DNA of 44,123 nt from a virus: the IMG/VR virus record IMGVR_UViG_3300048091_000096, positions 1-44,123 of that record. One strand, 5' to 3'. The notes under the pieces are model-generated. The model saw only the letters and a program-made list of their open reading frames with translations, was not told where the DNA came from and did not search any database. Made by a program: the position numbers and the translations under genes. Below are positions 6,701 through 15,482 of the stretch, piece after piece; the stretch's first letter is position 1; every line of letters begins with the position of its first letter.

Positions 6701-9396
6701 CCCGAATCGAAGCCGAAGAGCTCGGCAACCACATCAGGCGTCAAGCCGCCTTCGGCCGTGACCAGTCCGCGCTGGCCCGTCGGCAGGTATCGCCAGGGCG
6801 CGGCCGGGCCCTCACCGTACATCTCCTTCAGGGTGTCCAGGTTCAGCTTCGTTCCGCTCATGCCCGCGTCTTCCAGGATGCGGCGCTGCGAGCGGTTGCG
6901 GTCGGCGTCTGGCAGTTCGCCGTGGGAAAGGAAGCGGCGCGCCAGGTTGACAGGCTGGGCCATCACCTCGGCCGTGACCTCTTCACGTATTGCCTTGCGC
7001 TTCGCTGCCGCGTTGCCCTGCAGGCGGGCCAGTTCCTTGGCCTTGGCGTTCGACAGCCACTTCATATCGTGCAGCGCGCGCGTCTCCAGTTCGTGCGTAG
7101 CCTTCTCGGCCGCATTGATGCTCAAGGCTCGGTAGGCCGTCCATTCCTCGTCGGTCATGAATTCTGGCTTGGTGCCGAACATGCCCGCGAAACCAGCTTC
7201 GCGTTCGGCCTGCGCGATGGCCTCGCTGGATGCCAGCATCCGGTCGAACACTTCGCGCATCTCGGGCGATACCTCGACGTTGAGCTGGGCCAGGGTCCGG
7301 TACACGTTGACCAGCCAGCTACGCACGCGGGAGAAGAACTTCTGCAGCTCGCCGGTCGGCGCCTTGCCTTCGAACAGATACGCCTCGAAGCCGCGCGCAA
7401 AGGTTTCATGGTGCTCACGCTTCTGATCGATGTCGTAGCCGTTCCAAGTGGCCAGATCCGGCACGCCGAACCACGCCAGTGTCTTCGCCATATCGTCCTT
7501 GACGACCTGCGGCGCATCGGCGCGGCCGGCGAGATCGCTCATCACTTCCAGGAAGAAGTGGCCGGATTCGTGCAGGAATGTCGACAGGTCGGCATGCTGC
7601 AGCAGGGTGATGATGCTCGGCGCCTGCGTGATGTCGTCGCCCAGCGTGATCGAGCCGCGCTGGCCCTTGGGATCGGATTGCGTGTCTCGCGGCTGGTCGA
7701 GCGTGCGGCCGCCGGCCAGCCGGTCGGCGCGCACCTGCAGAGGATATCGCTGCGCCATTTCCTCTGGCGATACGCCCAGACGCGCCGCCTGCACGGCATA
7801 GAAGTTGCCGACCATCGAGGCGTAGACTTTATTCACCTCGGGCGTAAAACGCCCGGTGGCCTGCAACTGGTCCAGCATCCCGGTCGTGACCACCTCGCGG
7901 GAGGCGACGAAGGCGTCATCGTGCTTCTTCGCCTCGAGCGCGCGCGCCACCTCGTCGGCCAGCTCCTGCGCTGCGCCGCTCTGCAGGTATTCGGCGGCCG
8001 TCGTTTGGGTGAACCCGCCGGGCTCGTCCGACAGGTGGGGGATGATCGACTGGGCCAGCTCGGGTCCGGCCATGTTCGCCATCAGGTCGGCCACCGGGAT
8101 CCGGATGTCGGCGCCCGTGTTCGCGGCCTGCTCGAGCTGGGCGGCGACACCCGGCAGCGCCTGCGCCACCTGGTCGAGCATGCCGGACTCGGCCAGCGCT
8201 TTCGGGGTGATCCACACGTTGTCGCGACCATCCTGCATCAGCGACTGGAAGAAGGCCTGCGCCGTGCCAGTGTCACGCTCGCGCACCTTCGACGCCTCGG
8301 CCAGGGTGTTGAACTGGTCCAGGGCCTGGGCGAAGTCGGTGGCGTGCTGCGCTTCCTGGGACCGGCCTTGCACGCGCGCCAGCGCGGCATTGCCGCCTTC
8401 CATGATCGCCGCTTGGGTGACGGTTGCCACCAGGGTCTGGTAGGCGGCGTTCGGGCGCTCGGCGAGGTATTCGGCCCAGGTCTTGTCGGGGTTCGCGATG
8501 GCGGTGTCGATCGCGTCCTGCACTACGGTGGCGATCTGTTCACCCGGCACTTCACGCGCCAGCAGGCCGGTGAGAAAGTGGCCGGCGCCCACCTTGCCCA
8601 GGTTGTTCACCAGGAATTTCATAGGAAGCAGCTCGGTGCCCACCTCGACCGCTGCTTCGGCGGTGCCGCCGACCAGGGCCGCTCCTGGCGTCGCGCCGCG
8701 GGTGCGGTACTTGCCGTAGGCGTCAGCCTCGGTCTGCACGCCGATGGTGGCCAGCAGCGGCGCCGGGCTGCGGGTGGCGATCGATGCCGCCAGGCCGGGC
8801 AACGAGCGCACGGTGCTGGTCAGGCCGCCGTAGACTGCCCGTGCGGTCCCGCCCTGGAATGCGGGGGTATCAACTTCCTGCTCGAGCGACAGCTGCGCGT
8901 ACTTGCTGCGGGCGTCGGCGGCCACCTTGTCGAAGCCGAACAGGTCGGCCAGCTGCATGCGGATACCCTGGCGCGCCATGTCGGCGCCGGTCGGCAGGGA
9001 CTTGAGCAGGCCGGATGCCACGCTGAAGAACGACGGCTTCGGCCCGACGATGGGACCGATGGTCGCCTCGGTGCTGGACAGGTTCTGCACGTCGTCGTGC
9101 GCGATGCGCGCGTTTTCAGGGTCAGCCAGGAACTTCGTGGTGGTCGGGAAGCGCGCGGCCAGGTCCTCGTAGTCGTGCCGTTGGATCGCGGCTTGCCGCT
9201 TCACGTCCTCCGGATAGGCGCGCGCCGATTCGAGCGGGACCCCGGTTCTGGCGCTGGCGCGGCGCAGCTCGGCTTCGAAGTCCGGGTTGGCGTCGACGGC
9301 CACCGACATGGAGGCCTGCGCGGCGCGCGCCGGCTGCTGGTCGCCCAGGTAGGCGGCAACGGCGCCGGCGGTGTCTTGCTGGAGATCGTCAGGCAT
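3730..9396 (-). CDS. Giant internal virion or DNA-ejection protein with zincin-like motif
   Basis: At 1888 aa this is the largest gene of the phage. It lies where podoviruses keep the ejection (gp16-like) protein, next to a transglycosylase internal protein and a small core protein. A zinc-protease-like HESGH motif (HExxH) occurs at 609-613 in TFLHESGHFFLEVM. Ala/Glu-rich, probably helical stretches fill most of the rest. A hydrophobic segment near residue 1720 (FYILLFGFFAPAWVAQAIAL) could insert into the inner membrane during DNA entry. Similar large phage proteins are often labelled large polyvalent proteins. Start: AAAGGAAAG precedes the ATG. Whether the motif is catalytic is unknown. The long plus-strand frame antisense to it is a codon-bias shadow. 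Confidence 0.8.
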   Translation of the reverse strand: MPDDLQQDTAGAVAAYLGDQQPARAAQASMSVAVDANPDFEAELRRASARTGVPLESARAYPEDVKRQAAIQRHDYEDLAARFPTTTKFLADPENARIAHDDVQNLSSTEATIGPIVGPKPSFFSVASGLLKSLPTGADMARQGIRMQLADLFGFDKVAADARSKYAQLSLEQEVDTPAFQGGTARAVYGGLTSTVRSLPGLAASIATRSPAPLLATIGVQTEADAYGKYRTRGATPGAALVGGTAEAAVEVGTELLPMKFLVNNLGKVGAGHFLTGLLAREVPGEQIATVVQDAIDTAIANPDKTWAEYLAERPNAAYQTLVATVTQAAIMEGGNAALARVQGRSQEAQHATDFAQALDQFNTLAEASKVRERDTGTAQAFFQSLMQDGRDNVWITPKALAESGMLDQVAQALPGVAAQLEQAANTGADIRIPVADLMANMAGPELAQSIIPHLSDEPGGFTQTTAAEYLQSGAAQELADEVARALEAKKHDDAFVASREVVTTGMLDQLQATGRFTPEVNKVYASMVGNFYAVQAARLGVSPEEMAQRYPLQVRADRLAGGRTLDQPRDTQSDPKGQRGSITLGDDITQAPSIITLLQHADLSTFLHESGHFFLEVMSDLAGRADAPQVVKDDMAKTLAWFGVPDLATWNGYDIDQKREHHETFARGFEAYLFEGKAPTGELQKFFSRVRSWLVNVYRTLAQLNVEVSPEMREVFDRMLASSEAIAQAEREAGFAGMFGTKPEFMTDEEWTAYRALSINAAEKATHELETRALHDMKWLSNAKAKELARLQGNAAAKRKAIREEVTAEVMAQPVNLARRFLSHGELPDADRNRSQRRILEDAGMSGTKLNLDTLKEMYGEGPAAPWRYLPTGQRGLVTAEGGLTPDVVAELFGFDSGDQLVRELLAAEKSTDEIERLTDQRMLERYGDLVDEKALARAVDEAVYSNAHARFVATEMNALAKAAGKPAVLAKAAKMYAEQIVARTPVNQLRPDQYTRAAARAGRAADAAFKKGDIQTAAAEKQTQLINTYAAKAALDARTEIEKTIGHFAAMGRGNNEKVAKTRDLDMVMAIRAILAEFGIGTRGAAATEYLEKVQAHDPAMAAVLRERIDAATENARPYKEMTVEQLRGLRDEVESLWYLARRSRQMEVDGDLLDRQDIQDQLRARLEEIGIPETAPGEGRAITPSEVNLSKLQSLRAALRRVEAWADAKDGAGTKMGPFRRFIWNTIKDPADAYRAEKAKYLKKYRDLLDAIAPTLKPVKIAAPELGYTFGFDQGGMGKVELLHAILHTGNAGNKKKLLLGRGWGQVMENGELDTGRWDAFVNRMINEGTLTKADFDFAQGVWNLLEEMKPAAQKAHREVFGRYFDEVTADAFDTPWGRYAGGYVPAITDARIVTDARTRGIMEDENATLMNALPSTSKGFTKARVEYNRPLLLDLRLLSQHIDKVLLFSHLEGPVRDVRRILGSSEVATPLHRVDPAAYDGLLIPWLNRASRQQVETQVSGSNGLMRFFSVVRSRAGMAAMFANVSNTAQQITGFSIAALKVKPSYLASAAVDFIRSPREMANFVAEASPYMANRMENEVGAMTDAINAILLSPNVYQRAVAWTQKHTYFLQSAVDNVMGPIIWHGAYNQAMETAPAGMTEEEVQLYARRLADSAVRETQGSTLPEDISRIETGNAFVRMFTQFAGYFNMQANILGTEFAKVARDTGLRKGAGRGFYILLFGFFAPAWVAQAIALAFRGGPDDDDKNGSYLDDWIAQVFGWGTLRAGTAMVPVIGQTINATANTFNGKPYDDRISTSPAISMIESAVSVPSDVYKLAAGKGSATKTVRDVASLISLTVGVPASAVARPAAYLTDVATDKAKPTGPVDVARGVITGASSPASKGR

Positions 9397-9407
9397 TTAC
9401 TTTCCTT

Positions 9408-11585
9408 TCATTGGATGATTTTCCCGGCCTTGGCCTGGGCGGTCTGGCGGAACGGTGCAGGGCGCGGCGCCAGGCTCTTCAGGCGGAAGTAGGCGCCCAG
9501 CAGGTCGCCTTCGGCCGGGCTGGAGATGCCGGCGCGCTGGAAGTCCTTGATCAGGGCGTCGCGCGTCTCGCCCGGGATGTCGCTCGCCTTCATGCTCAGC
9601 AGACGCTGGCTGGTCTTGCCGGTGTCCACGCCCAGGAAGGAGGAGCGGAAGCTGACCGATTTGGCGAACAGGCCGTCGATGTGCTTCTCGACCTCGGCGT
9701 CGGTCATCTGCTTGCCGGTGGTCTTTTGCTGCGCCAGCATGCTGTCGGTGACGAACTTCTTGATGGCGCCCACACGCACGGCCTCGTCGCTGCCATCCTT
9801 CGGCGTCGGATCCATGCCCAGGCTCTGGAAGCGGTCGCGCAGCGCGGTGTTCATCGCCGACATGTTCACCTCCTCGATCTTGTTGGTGCTCTTGTCGAGC
9901 GCGGCCGCGCGCTGGGTGCTGAAGTGCTTGAAGTCGGATTCCGACAGCTCGGCGCGCAGCTGGAAGAATTCGTTGTCCGACAGGCGACGCAGCACGGCCG
10001 GGTCGCTCAGCTTCTGGTAGACGGCCGGGTTGGTGATGTCGTCACCCTTGGCCACCTTCTGGGCGAACTGCAGCACATTGTCGATCTTGTCGGCTGGAAT
10101 GGTCGAGCGCACCTCGTAGGGCAGGGCCGAGAAGCGCCCGCCGTTCTGCATCAGTGCCTGCATGGCGGTGGAGACGCGCTGGTCCTCGTCCGCCTTGATG
10201 GCCCTGCTCAGGTCTTCGAACTGCTGGGTGGCACTGGCCAAGGCCAGCTTCAGCACGCCGGCCGGCGGCGTCGGGCCGAACTTTGCCTCGACCTGGGCGC
10301 GCACCTGGTCGTGCACCTGCTGCAGGGTCGGCTTCACCGCGCCGGCACCGGTCGACAGGGCGGCCATGTTCTTGGCCACGTAGTCCTGCGTTTCCTGGGG
10401 GGCGTGCGCCAGCCAGCCGGCGCCGTGCTCCTTGATCGCGGCATCGACCTTGGCGGGGCCCCAGTTGTACGCGGCCCATGCCTTCGCAGGGTCGCCGGCG
10501 TAGTTCTTGACCAGCGCCTGCAGGTAGTCGCGTCCGACACGCGCGCGCTCTTCCTTGCTGTCGTCCTTCGCCGGGGCGACACCGAAGCCGGGGGCGATGT
10601 TGGTGGCATCCATCACCTGCATCAGGCCCTTGGCCGCGCCCTGGCCCGGCACGTCGCGGCCGACGGCGTTGGGGTTGCCGCTGCTTTCGCTGCCGATCGT
10701 GATGGCCACCATGCGGCCGAGGTCCGACGGCGCGGCCTGCGCGCGTGCACCGGTAACCACGTTGGTGGCGATGCCGTCGGCAACCCGCTGGTTGACGTCC
10801 TTGGTGATGACGCCGCGCACCTTCAGCACGTCGTCGGCGGTCATCTCGTCCTTGAATCGTTCCAGATAGCCCATCGCGTACTCCGGGTTGTTCTGTTGCA
10901 GGGCCGTGTCGATGACGCTGGTGTGCACGCCGCTGGTCACCTCACGCATGCGTGCCGTGGTCTCGTTGCCGGACCAGCCCTGCAGCGTGCCGGTGCGCAC
11001 CACGGCCGCGCGCACGCTGTCCAGCGACATCTTGATCTTGTCCGGGTCTTGCCAGTTCCGCTTCGCTTCTTCGGCGCCCAGCTTGATCGTGCCGTCCTGC
11101 GTCGAGAGGGAGAATTTCTTGAACTCATCCAACGTGTGCTGCTGCACGCCACTGCGGAACTGGGTCAGCAGGTCGTTCGCCTGCAGCGAGAAGGCGCGGC
11201 GCTGCGCATCGTTGCCGAGGCCGCCGGTCACTTCCTTGATGGACGAATCGAGCTTGCCGCCGTATTCATCGGCCAGCATCCGTCCGTCTGGTCGGGTCAG
11301 CGCGGCGTCACCGGTCAGCGACTTGTAGCCGCCCTCAGGGTCGTAGGTCAGATTCAGGATCTTCTGGCGCACCTTGTTCAGGGCATCGTCCACGCGCACC
11401 TGGTTGGCCTGCTGCTGGATGTCGATGGCAATGCTTGTGGCGGCCTGGCCGGCGTGCATGGTGGCCTCGCCGGTCTGTTGGATTTGCTGCGGCGCCATGT
11501 TCTGGACCGGGGCATCAGTAAAGCGCGCGCCAGAGGATGACGAGGGTGCGGCCTGCGGGCCGCCGTAGCTCGGGACGGTCGGCAT
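9408..11585 (-). CDS. Internal virion protein with lytic transglycosylase (SLT) domain
   Basis: This 725-aa protein probably travels with the DNA and opens peptidoglycan during entry. A soluble-lytic-transglycosylase domain spans about residues 290-400: ITIGSESSGNPNAVG with the likely catalytic Glu300, AKGLMQVM, and AYNWGPAKVDAAI. The flanking regions are long, Gln/Ala-rich and helical, with a low-complexity N-terminus (APSSSSGA). It sits between the giant ejection protein (12-bp gap) and the small core protein, as in T7-like ejection modules. The Glu and the GLMQV motif make the domain call firm. The virion location is inferred from context. Confidence 0.88.
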   Translation of the reverse strand: MPTVPSYGGPQAAPSSSSGARFTDAPVQNMAPQQIQQTGEATMHAGQAATSIAIDIQQQANQVRVDDALNKVRQKILNLTYDPEGGYKSLTGDAALTRPDGRMLADEYGGKLDSSIKEVTGGLGNDAQRRAFSLQANDLLTQFRSGVQQHTLDEFKKFSLSTQDGTIKLGAEEAKRNWQDPDKIKMSLDSVRAAVVRTGTLQGWSGNETTARMREVTSGVHTSVIDTALQQNNPEYAMGYLERFKDEMTADDVLKVRGVITKDVNQRVADGIATNVVTGARAQAAPSDLGRMVAITIGSESSGNPNAVGRDVPGQGAAKGLMQVMDATNIAPGFGVAPAKDDSKEERARVGRDYLQALVKNYAGDPAKAWAAYNWGPAKVDAAIKEHGAGWLAHAPQETQDYVAKNMAALSTGAGAVKPTLQQVHDQVRAQVEAKFGPTPPAGVLKLALASATQQFEDLSRAIKADEDQRVSTAMQALMQNGGRFSALPYEVRSTIPADKIDNVLQFAQKVAKGDDITNPAVYQKLSDPAVLRRLSDNEFFQLRAELSESDFKHFSTQRAAALDKSTNKIEEVNMSAMNTALRDRFQSLGMDPTPKDGSDEAVRVGAIKKFVTDSMLAQQKTTGKQMTDAEVEKHIDGLFAKSVSFRSSFLGVDTGKTSQRLLSMKASDIPGETRDALIKDFQRAGISSPAEGDLLGAYFRLKSLAPRPAPFRQTAQAKAGKIIQ

Positions 11586-11586
11586 C

Positions 11587-12102
11587 TTATTTCGCTCCCG
11601 TCTTGTTCAGGCTGTACCAGCTGCTGGCGATAGATCCGGCGCTGCCCAGCAGGGATGAATTGGCCGCCATGAATGGGCTGATGGACTCTACGCCGGCCCG
11701 TTTCGCATTGGCGTCGTTGGACATGTTCGTCGCTTCAGCGCGCAGGCCCCAGGCCGCACGCACGGCATTGGTCGTGATGGTGTTGACGTCGTTTTCCTTC
11801 GCCAGATCGGTCGACGTCAGGACCTCGGCAAGGCTGCCACCGCCACTCAGGTCAACCCCGTTGGCCGCCATCGAAACCCGCTGTTTGCTTTTGAGCTGGC
11901 CGGCGCGGGCGGTCACCGCCGCCACCTCGGCATTGCCCTTGGCCAGCTCCTGCTGTGCCGCCCGCTCGGCCAGGTCGGCGTTCAGGTCCTGGATCTCGGC
12001 GCTGCCCAGCATGTTGATCTTCTGCGCCTTGGCGCCGTAATAGCCGCCGATGGCGGAATCCAATGCTCCACCGGCTTGCATTGCCATTCCTGCATATCCC
12101 AT
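11587..12102 (-). CDS. Small internal core protein (T7 gp14-like)
   Basis: This 171-aa protein begins MGYAGMAMQAGGALDSAIGGYYGAKAQ. That Gly/Ala-rich, weakly hydrophobic start is typical of podoviral internal protein A. A helical Gln/Ala/Glu region follows (LAERAAQQELAKGNAEVAAV), then a conserved-looking RVSMAANGVDLSGGGSLAEVL. The start at 12102 is supported by AAGGAGAG seven bases upstream. A longer frame from 12123 is less likely. It precedes the transglycosylase gene by one base, completing a three-gene ejection set. Confidence 0.75.
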   Translation of the reverse strand: MGYAGMAMQAGGALDSAIGGYYGAKAQKINMLGSAEIQDLNADLAERAAQQELAKGNAEVAAVTARAGQLKSKQRVSMAANGVDLSGGGSLAEVLTSTDLAKENDVNTITTNAVRAAWGLRAEATNMSNDANAKRAGVESISPFMAANSSLLGSAGSIASSWYSLNKTGAK

Positions 12103-12112
12103 GGTTCTCTCC

Positions 12113-14173
12113 TTAGTTTGCAATAGAAACTTCCACGGTCATGGAAGTGATGGTGATGGGTAACGGGTCGGACTGCCTGACCACGATGGCGGCGTCGCTG
12201 CCCCAGTCCGGCCGCACGTCGATCTCGATTTCGTCGGTGCGCAGCGCCGGTGCCGTACCGTATGGCTCGGTCGTGCGCTGTTTGAACTGCACCAGGCGGT
12301 CGGTAGACGGGCCGGCGAAGATGCCGCTGGAATTCACCACGCGCATCCATACCTTGTTGACGTTCTTGACCCGGCCCTGGCCGTAGCCGTTGTCCACCTG
12401 CGCCGCCAGCGGCAGCGTCTTGGCGTCAGCGGTGATCGGCAGGCCGACCTGCACCACGCTGGCCGGGTTGTCGAGCGTGATCGCCCCGCCGGTGACCACG
12501 CGCTGCGGGTGCACGGCGCCGTCCGCCAGGATGCTGACCGTCTTTCCTTCAAGCCAGTGCAGATTGCTGAGCGTGGTGGTGGTGATGCCGCGGTAGGTGG
12601 CGCCGCTGTCGACGAAGAAAGCGTCGGCCAGGCTGGCGAAGCGGCGGCTGGCCATGCGCTCGATGTAGCGGCGGGACACGCCGTCGATCTCGCGGCGCAC
12701 GATCACGTACAGCACGTCCTCACTGCCCTCGGCGACCACAGAGCAGGATTCGAACACGCCGTCGGTGTCGTGCCGGTGCCAGGCGCCGACCTGCTGCTCG
12801 GGCACGTAGGTCAAGCCCAGCAGCTTGCCCGAGGTGCTGACGGCCCAGACGATCGGCAGCGGCGCCTTGGCGTAGGCCATGTCCACGATCTCGTAGTCGT
12901 CGAACAGGTGGATCGAGCGCAGCGACAGGTCCCCCGAAGTGTAGCCGCCGGCGTCGCGCGAATAGGCCATCTCGCGCACGTGGCCGCCGCGGGCCGCGCC
13001 ATACAAAAGGTTGCTGTTGATGATGCAGGGCTGCACGTTGCTCGCGCCGATGTAGGACTGCGGCTTCACCGAGATGCTGCTGGGCGTGAGCGCGTCCGTG
13101 TTCACCGATGTGATGCGGATCTCGGCGGAACTGGTCAGGACCAGCAGGTCGGACAGGGGTACCACGTGGCGGATCGTGTTAGCCTGCAGCGCGGCGATGC
13201 GGAAGGCGATCCGATCGTCGTCCTTCGTCGGCAGGGAATAGGACATGTCGTTCTCGGTGCCTGATCGCGTCAACCACAGCTTCTGGGGAGTGGCCAGCGT
13301 GCCGGCGAACACGCGGCGCTGCTCGTAGTAGCTCGTCGCCGCCGGGTACTCGCCATCCGCCTGAAACACCGGGTCATATGTCGGCGGGGTGTACGCCATG
13401 TCGGGCGCGATGTTGTCGTCGACCAGGGTGGTGTCGGTCGTGCGGCCGATGTAGCCGTAGGTGCCGCCCACCAGCTTGTAGACGGCGTACTGGGTTTTGC
13501 CCGCGACGGCATCGTCGGGCGCCGTCCAGGCGATCGTGTTCTTGGCGCCGGTGACAAAGATGTTGTTCTGGCAGGTGGCGGGCGCGCTGGCCGCCGACTG
13601 GGTCATCAGGTCGTCCGCAAACCGCGTCACCACGTACGAATAGTCGTACTCGGTGCCGGCGCCACTGGACGTCGCTGTGACGCCGCCGGGCGGCTGCACC
13701 TGGGGCGCGAACGGGATCGGCGTAAGCGTCCAGCTCGCGGCACCGAGGCGGCGCAGCTCCATGGGCGGGTAGTTCGGGTGCACCAGGGTGAGCACGTCGC
13801 CCGACTGGGTGGTATGGATATCGAACAGGTCGGCTTCGGCGTACGGGTTGCCGATCTCGTAGGGCGCATCGCCGCTCAGCAGCGTGGCGCCCATGGTGTA
13901 GAAGCGGAAGTAGCCGGCGCCCAGCTCCAGGATCATGGTCTGCGTGGTCGAGAAGGTGAACGGCAGCAGGCGCGTGCGCTTGCCCGAGTTCTTCACCTCG
14001 CGCACGAATGCGAAGCCGGCGCGGTTCTCGATCGGGCCCTGCGGCTTGACCACGAAGTTGCGGCACAGGGCCAGGCCGGTCTGGAACTTGGCGTCGCCGA
14101 TCTGGCCGAAGAATTCAGGCGTGAGCTCGCCGCCGTTGAAGCTGGCCTTGTAGGTGCGGATGTTGGCGCCCAT
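12113..14173 (-). CDS. Tail tubular protein B-like (phage nozzle, gp12-like)
   Basis: This 686-aa protein probably forms the nozzle of the short tail. The N-terminus (IRTYKASFNGGELTPEFFGQ, then CRNFVVKPQGPIENRAGFAF) is the widely shared opening of these nozzle or stabilisation proteins in BPP-1- and T7-like podoviruses. Beta-rich repeats and Tyr/Asp-rich loops follow. The start at 14173 directly follows the stop of the tail tubular A gene and has TGGAG upstream. The longer frame from 14242 overlaps that gene and lacks similarity. Confidence 0.88.
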   Translation of the reverse strand: MGANIRTYKASFNGGELTPEFFGQIGDAKFQTGLALCRNFVVKPQGPIENRAGFAFVREVKNSGKRTRLLPFTFSTTQTMILELGAGYFRFYTMGATLLSGDAPYEIGNPYAEADLFDIHTTQSGDVLTLVHPNYPPMELRRLGAASWTLTPIPFAPQVQPPGGVTATSSGAGTEYDYSYVVTRFADDLMTQSAASAPATCQNNIFVTGAKNTIAWTAPDDAVAGKTQYAVYKLVGGTYGYIGRTTDTTLVDDNIAPDMAYTPPTYDPVFQADGEYPAATSYYEQRRVFAGTLATPQKLWLTRSGTENDMSYSLPTKDDDRIAFRIAALQANTIRHVVPLSDLLVLTSSAEIRITSVNTDALTPSSISVKPQSYIGASNVQPCIINSNLLYGAARGGHVREMAYSRDAGGYTSGDLSLRSIHLFDDYEIVDMAYAKAPLPIVWAVSTSGKLLGLTYVPEQQVGAWHRHDTDGVFESCSVVAEGSEDVLYVIVRREIDGVSRRYIERMASRRFASLADAFFVDSGATYRGITTTTLSNLHWLEGKTVSILADGAVHPQRVVTGGAITLDNPASVVQVGLPITADAKTLPLAAQVDNGYGQGRVKNVNKVWMRVVNSSGIFAGPSTDRLVQFKQRTTEPYGTAPALRTDEIEIDVRPDWGSDAAIVVRQSDPLPITITSMTVEVSIAN

Positions 14174-14174
14174 G

Positions 14175-14810
14175 TCAGCGGCTCCAGGGGAAGGTCTGCA
14201 CGTGCCGCGCAGCGCCCTGGTTTGCGCTTGATACGGCCGCATGACTCAACATCTGCATGGCGATCTGCAGCTGTGCCTGCCCGACCTGAATGCCGGTCTC
14301 GCCCTTGAGCACCGGCCCGGCCAAGTAGTGCGCCAGGTAGCGCGCGAGCGCCGCGGTGAACAGTGGCGAAAACTTGCTGGTGTCGGTGACCAGCCTGGTG
14401 TAGCGCACCAGCGCGTTGCCTTGGTTGGCGAGGATGATCTGGTTGCCGGTGGTGTAGTCGGTCTCGGTGGTGAATCCCTCCGGATCCTGGTAGAACTGAA
14501 AGCCGGATTGCGGCGCTCGCACGTCGCTGGTTGCGTCGGCGAGCAGGACCGCCAGCACCTTGAGGCAGTCGGCCGGGCGCGCATACGCGTGGCCCCACTG
14601 CGGGAACGGGTTGACGAGCTCGGCCAGCAGGGTGCGCGTGGTGGCGAAGTTCCATTCCCCCAGCTCGAGCAGCGCGTTACGTGCGACCGGGTACCAGCGC
14701 GCGCAGTGTTCGGCCTGGGCCGAACCTTCCGGCGGATCGATGCTGGCGACAGTCGCGCTGTCGCCCAGGTGGGCCAGCGCTAGGTTACAAATTTCAACTT
14801 CAGATGACAT
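14175..14810 (-). CDS. Tail tubular protein A-like (adaptor, gp11-like)
   Basis: This 211-aa protein probably forms the ring between portal and nozzle. The signature is clear: EICNLALAHLGDS near the N-terminus, then ALLELGEWNFATTRTLLAEL, PFPQWGHAYARPADCLKVL, and a C-terminal helical region (LYRAR-type positions occupied by ARYLAHYLAGPVLKG). These elements are shared by T7 gp11-like and P22 gp4-related adaptor families. GGAG precedes the ATG. The gene starts just after a rho-independent terminator, so it needs its own promoter or read-through. Confidence 0.88.
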   Translation of the reverse strand: MSSEVEICNLALAHLGDSATVASIDPPEGSAQAEHCARWYPVARNALLELGEWNFATTRTLLAELVNPFPQWGHAYARPADCLKVLAVLLADATSDVRAPQSGFQFYQDPEGFTTETDYTTGNQIILANQGNALVRYTRLVTDTSKFSPLFTAALARYLAHYLAGPVLKGETGIQVGQAQLQIAMQMLSHAAVSSANQGAARHVQTFPWSR

Positions 14811-14827
14811 GCGGTTCTCCAGAATGG

Positions 14828-14857
14828 AAAAAGGGCGACCCCGAGAGATCGCCCTTT
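14828..14857 (-). terminator. Rho-independent terminator between head and tail genes
   Basis: On the minus strand, AAAGGGCGA (49-57 side) pairs perfectly with TCGCCCTTT around a 10-nt loop, and the hairpin ends in five T's. Arms are 14830-14838 and 14849-14857, and the T-run is 14828-14832. It sits between the 179-aa head-side gene and tail tubular A, and probably lowers transcription from the capsid block into the tail block. Confidence 0.8.
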
Positions 14858-14888
14858 GTCATGGTCGGGGTACTGGCGAAGGGCCGGA

Positions 14889-15428
14889 TCAGCCCTTGGC
14901 TTTGCCGGCAGCCTTCTCGACGGGCTCGGCCGGTGCGGCCGGCGCTGCCTGCGCCTGGGTCAGGGCGGCGGCCAGGGTGGCCATGTTCTTCGCTGCCTCG
15001 GCCAGCTGGGTGGCCGATTCCTGCTGCAGGGCCAGCATCTTGCTCATCTGGGCGGCGTGCTCGGCGCGCTCTTCGGCCAGGACCCTCGCGAAATCGGCAG
15101 CGAACTTGGCCGGGTCGCCGACGGCGCTTTCCTTGTTGTCGCTGATCATCTTGGAGATGCGAGCGCGGTTCGACTCGGCGTACTCGGCGGCGCGCTTGCG
15201 GCCTTCGTCGCACATCGGCTCCAGGTTCTCGGACGGCAGACCGGCATAGCTGACCACGGCGCCAGCTTCGTGCAGGTCGTTACCGATCAGGGACTTCTCC
15301 TTGACGCGATACTTGACCGGTGCGCGCGGCGCGCCGACTTCGCTGGCGCCGGCGGCTTCGATCATGGTGGTGGCGGCCAAGCCCAGGGCGATCATGGCCA
15401 GGCGGGAGGTGCGGATATGGCGGTTCAT
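14889..15428 (-). CDS. Head-module protein of unknown function with signal-like N-terminus
   Basis: The 179-aa product is not recognised with certainty. Residues 1-29 (basic start, then LAMIALGLAATTMIEAAGA) look like a signal peptide or membrane segment. Residues 38-75 (KYRVKEKSLIG, YAGLPSENLEP) match a short motif common in small phage structural proteins. The rest is an Ala/Glu/Gln-rich helix, probably coiled coil, with an Ala/Pro/Lys-rich tail. It lies between the cement protein and a terminator. GGAG precedes the ATG. A minor virion role is the best guess. Confidence 0.55.
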   Translation of the reverse strand: MNRHIRTSRLAMIALGLAATTMIEAAGASEVGAPRAPVKYRVKEKSLIGNDLHEAGAVVSYAGLPSENLEPMCDEGRKRAAEYAESNRARISKMISDNKESAVGDPAKFAADFARVLAEERAEHAAQMSKMLALQQESATQLAEAAKNMATLAAALTQAQAAPAAPAEPVEKAAGKAKG

Positions 15429-15456
15429 GTGGTTCTCCGAATGAGGTAAATGGGAA

Positions 15457-15472
15457 CGGGGCCGAAGCCCCG
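15457..15472 (-). other. UUCG-tetraloop RNA hairpin downstream of the cement gene
   Basis: On the minus strand CGGGGC-TTCG-GCCCCG forms a perfect 6-bp stem with a cUUCGg tetraloop, an unusually stable RNA hairpin. It lies 10 bases past the cement-protein stop and 29 bases before the next ATG. No T-run follows, so it is more likely to protect the 3' end of the capsid messenger or to attenuate transcription partially than to terminate it fully. Confidence 0.55.
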
Positions 15473-15482
15473 CGCCGGTTTA

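Noticed and set aside
4510-9492. 1660-codon plus-strand open frame opposite the ejection-protein gene
   Set aside because: It is exactly antisense to a well-supported gene, is rich in His, Arg, Val and Gly as expected for the reverse of GC-rich codons, and has no domain or ribosome site.
9411-11540. 709-codon plus-strand frame opposite the transglycosylase gene
   Set aside because: It is antisense to a gene with a clear SLT domain and has the same codon-bias shadow composition.
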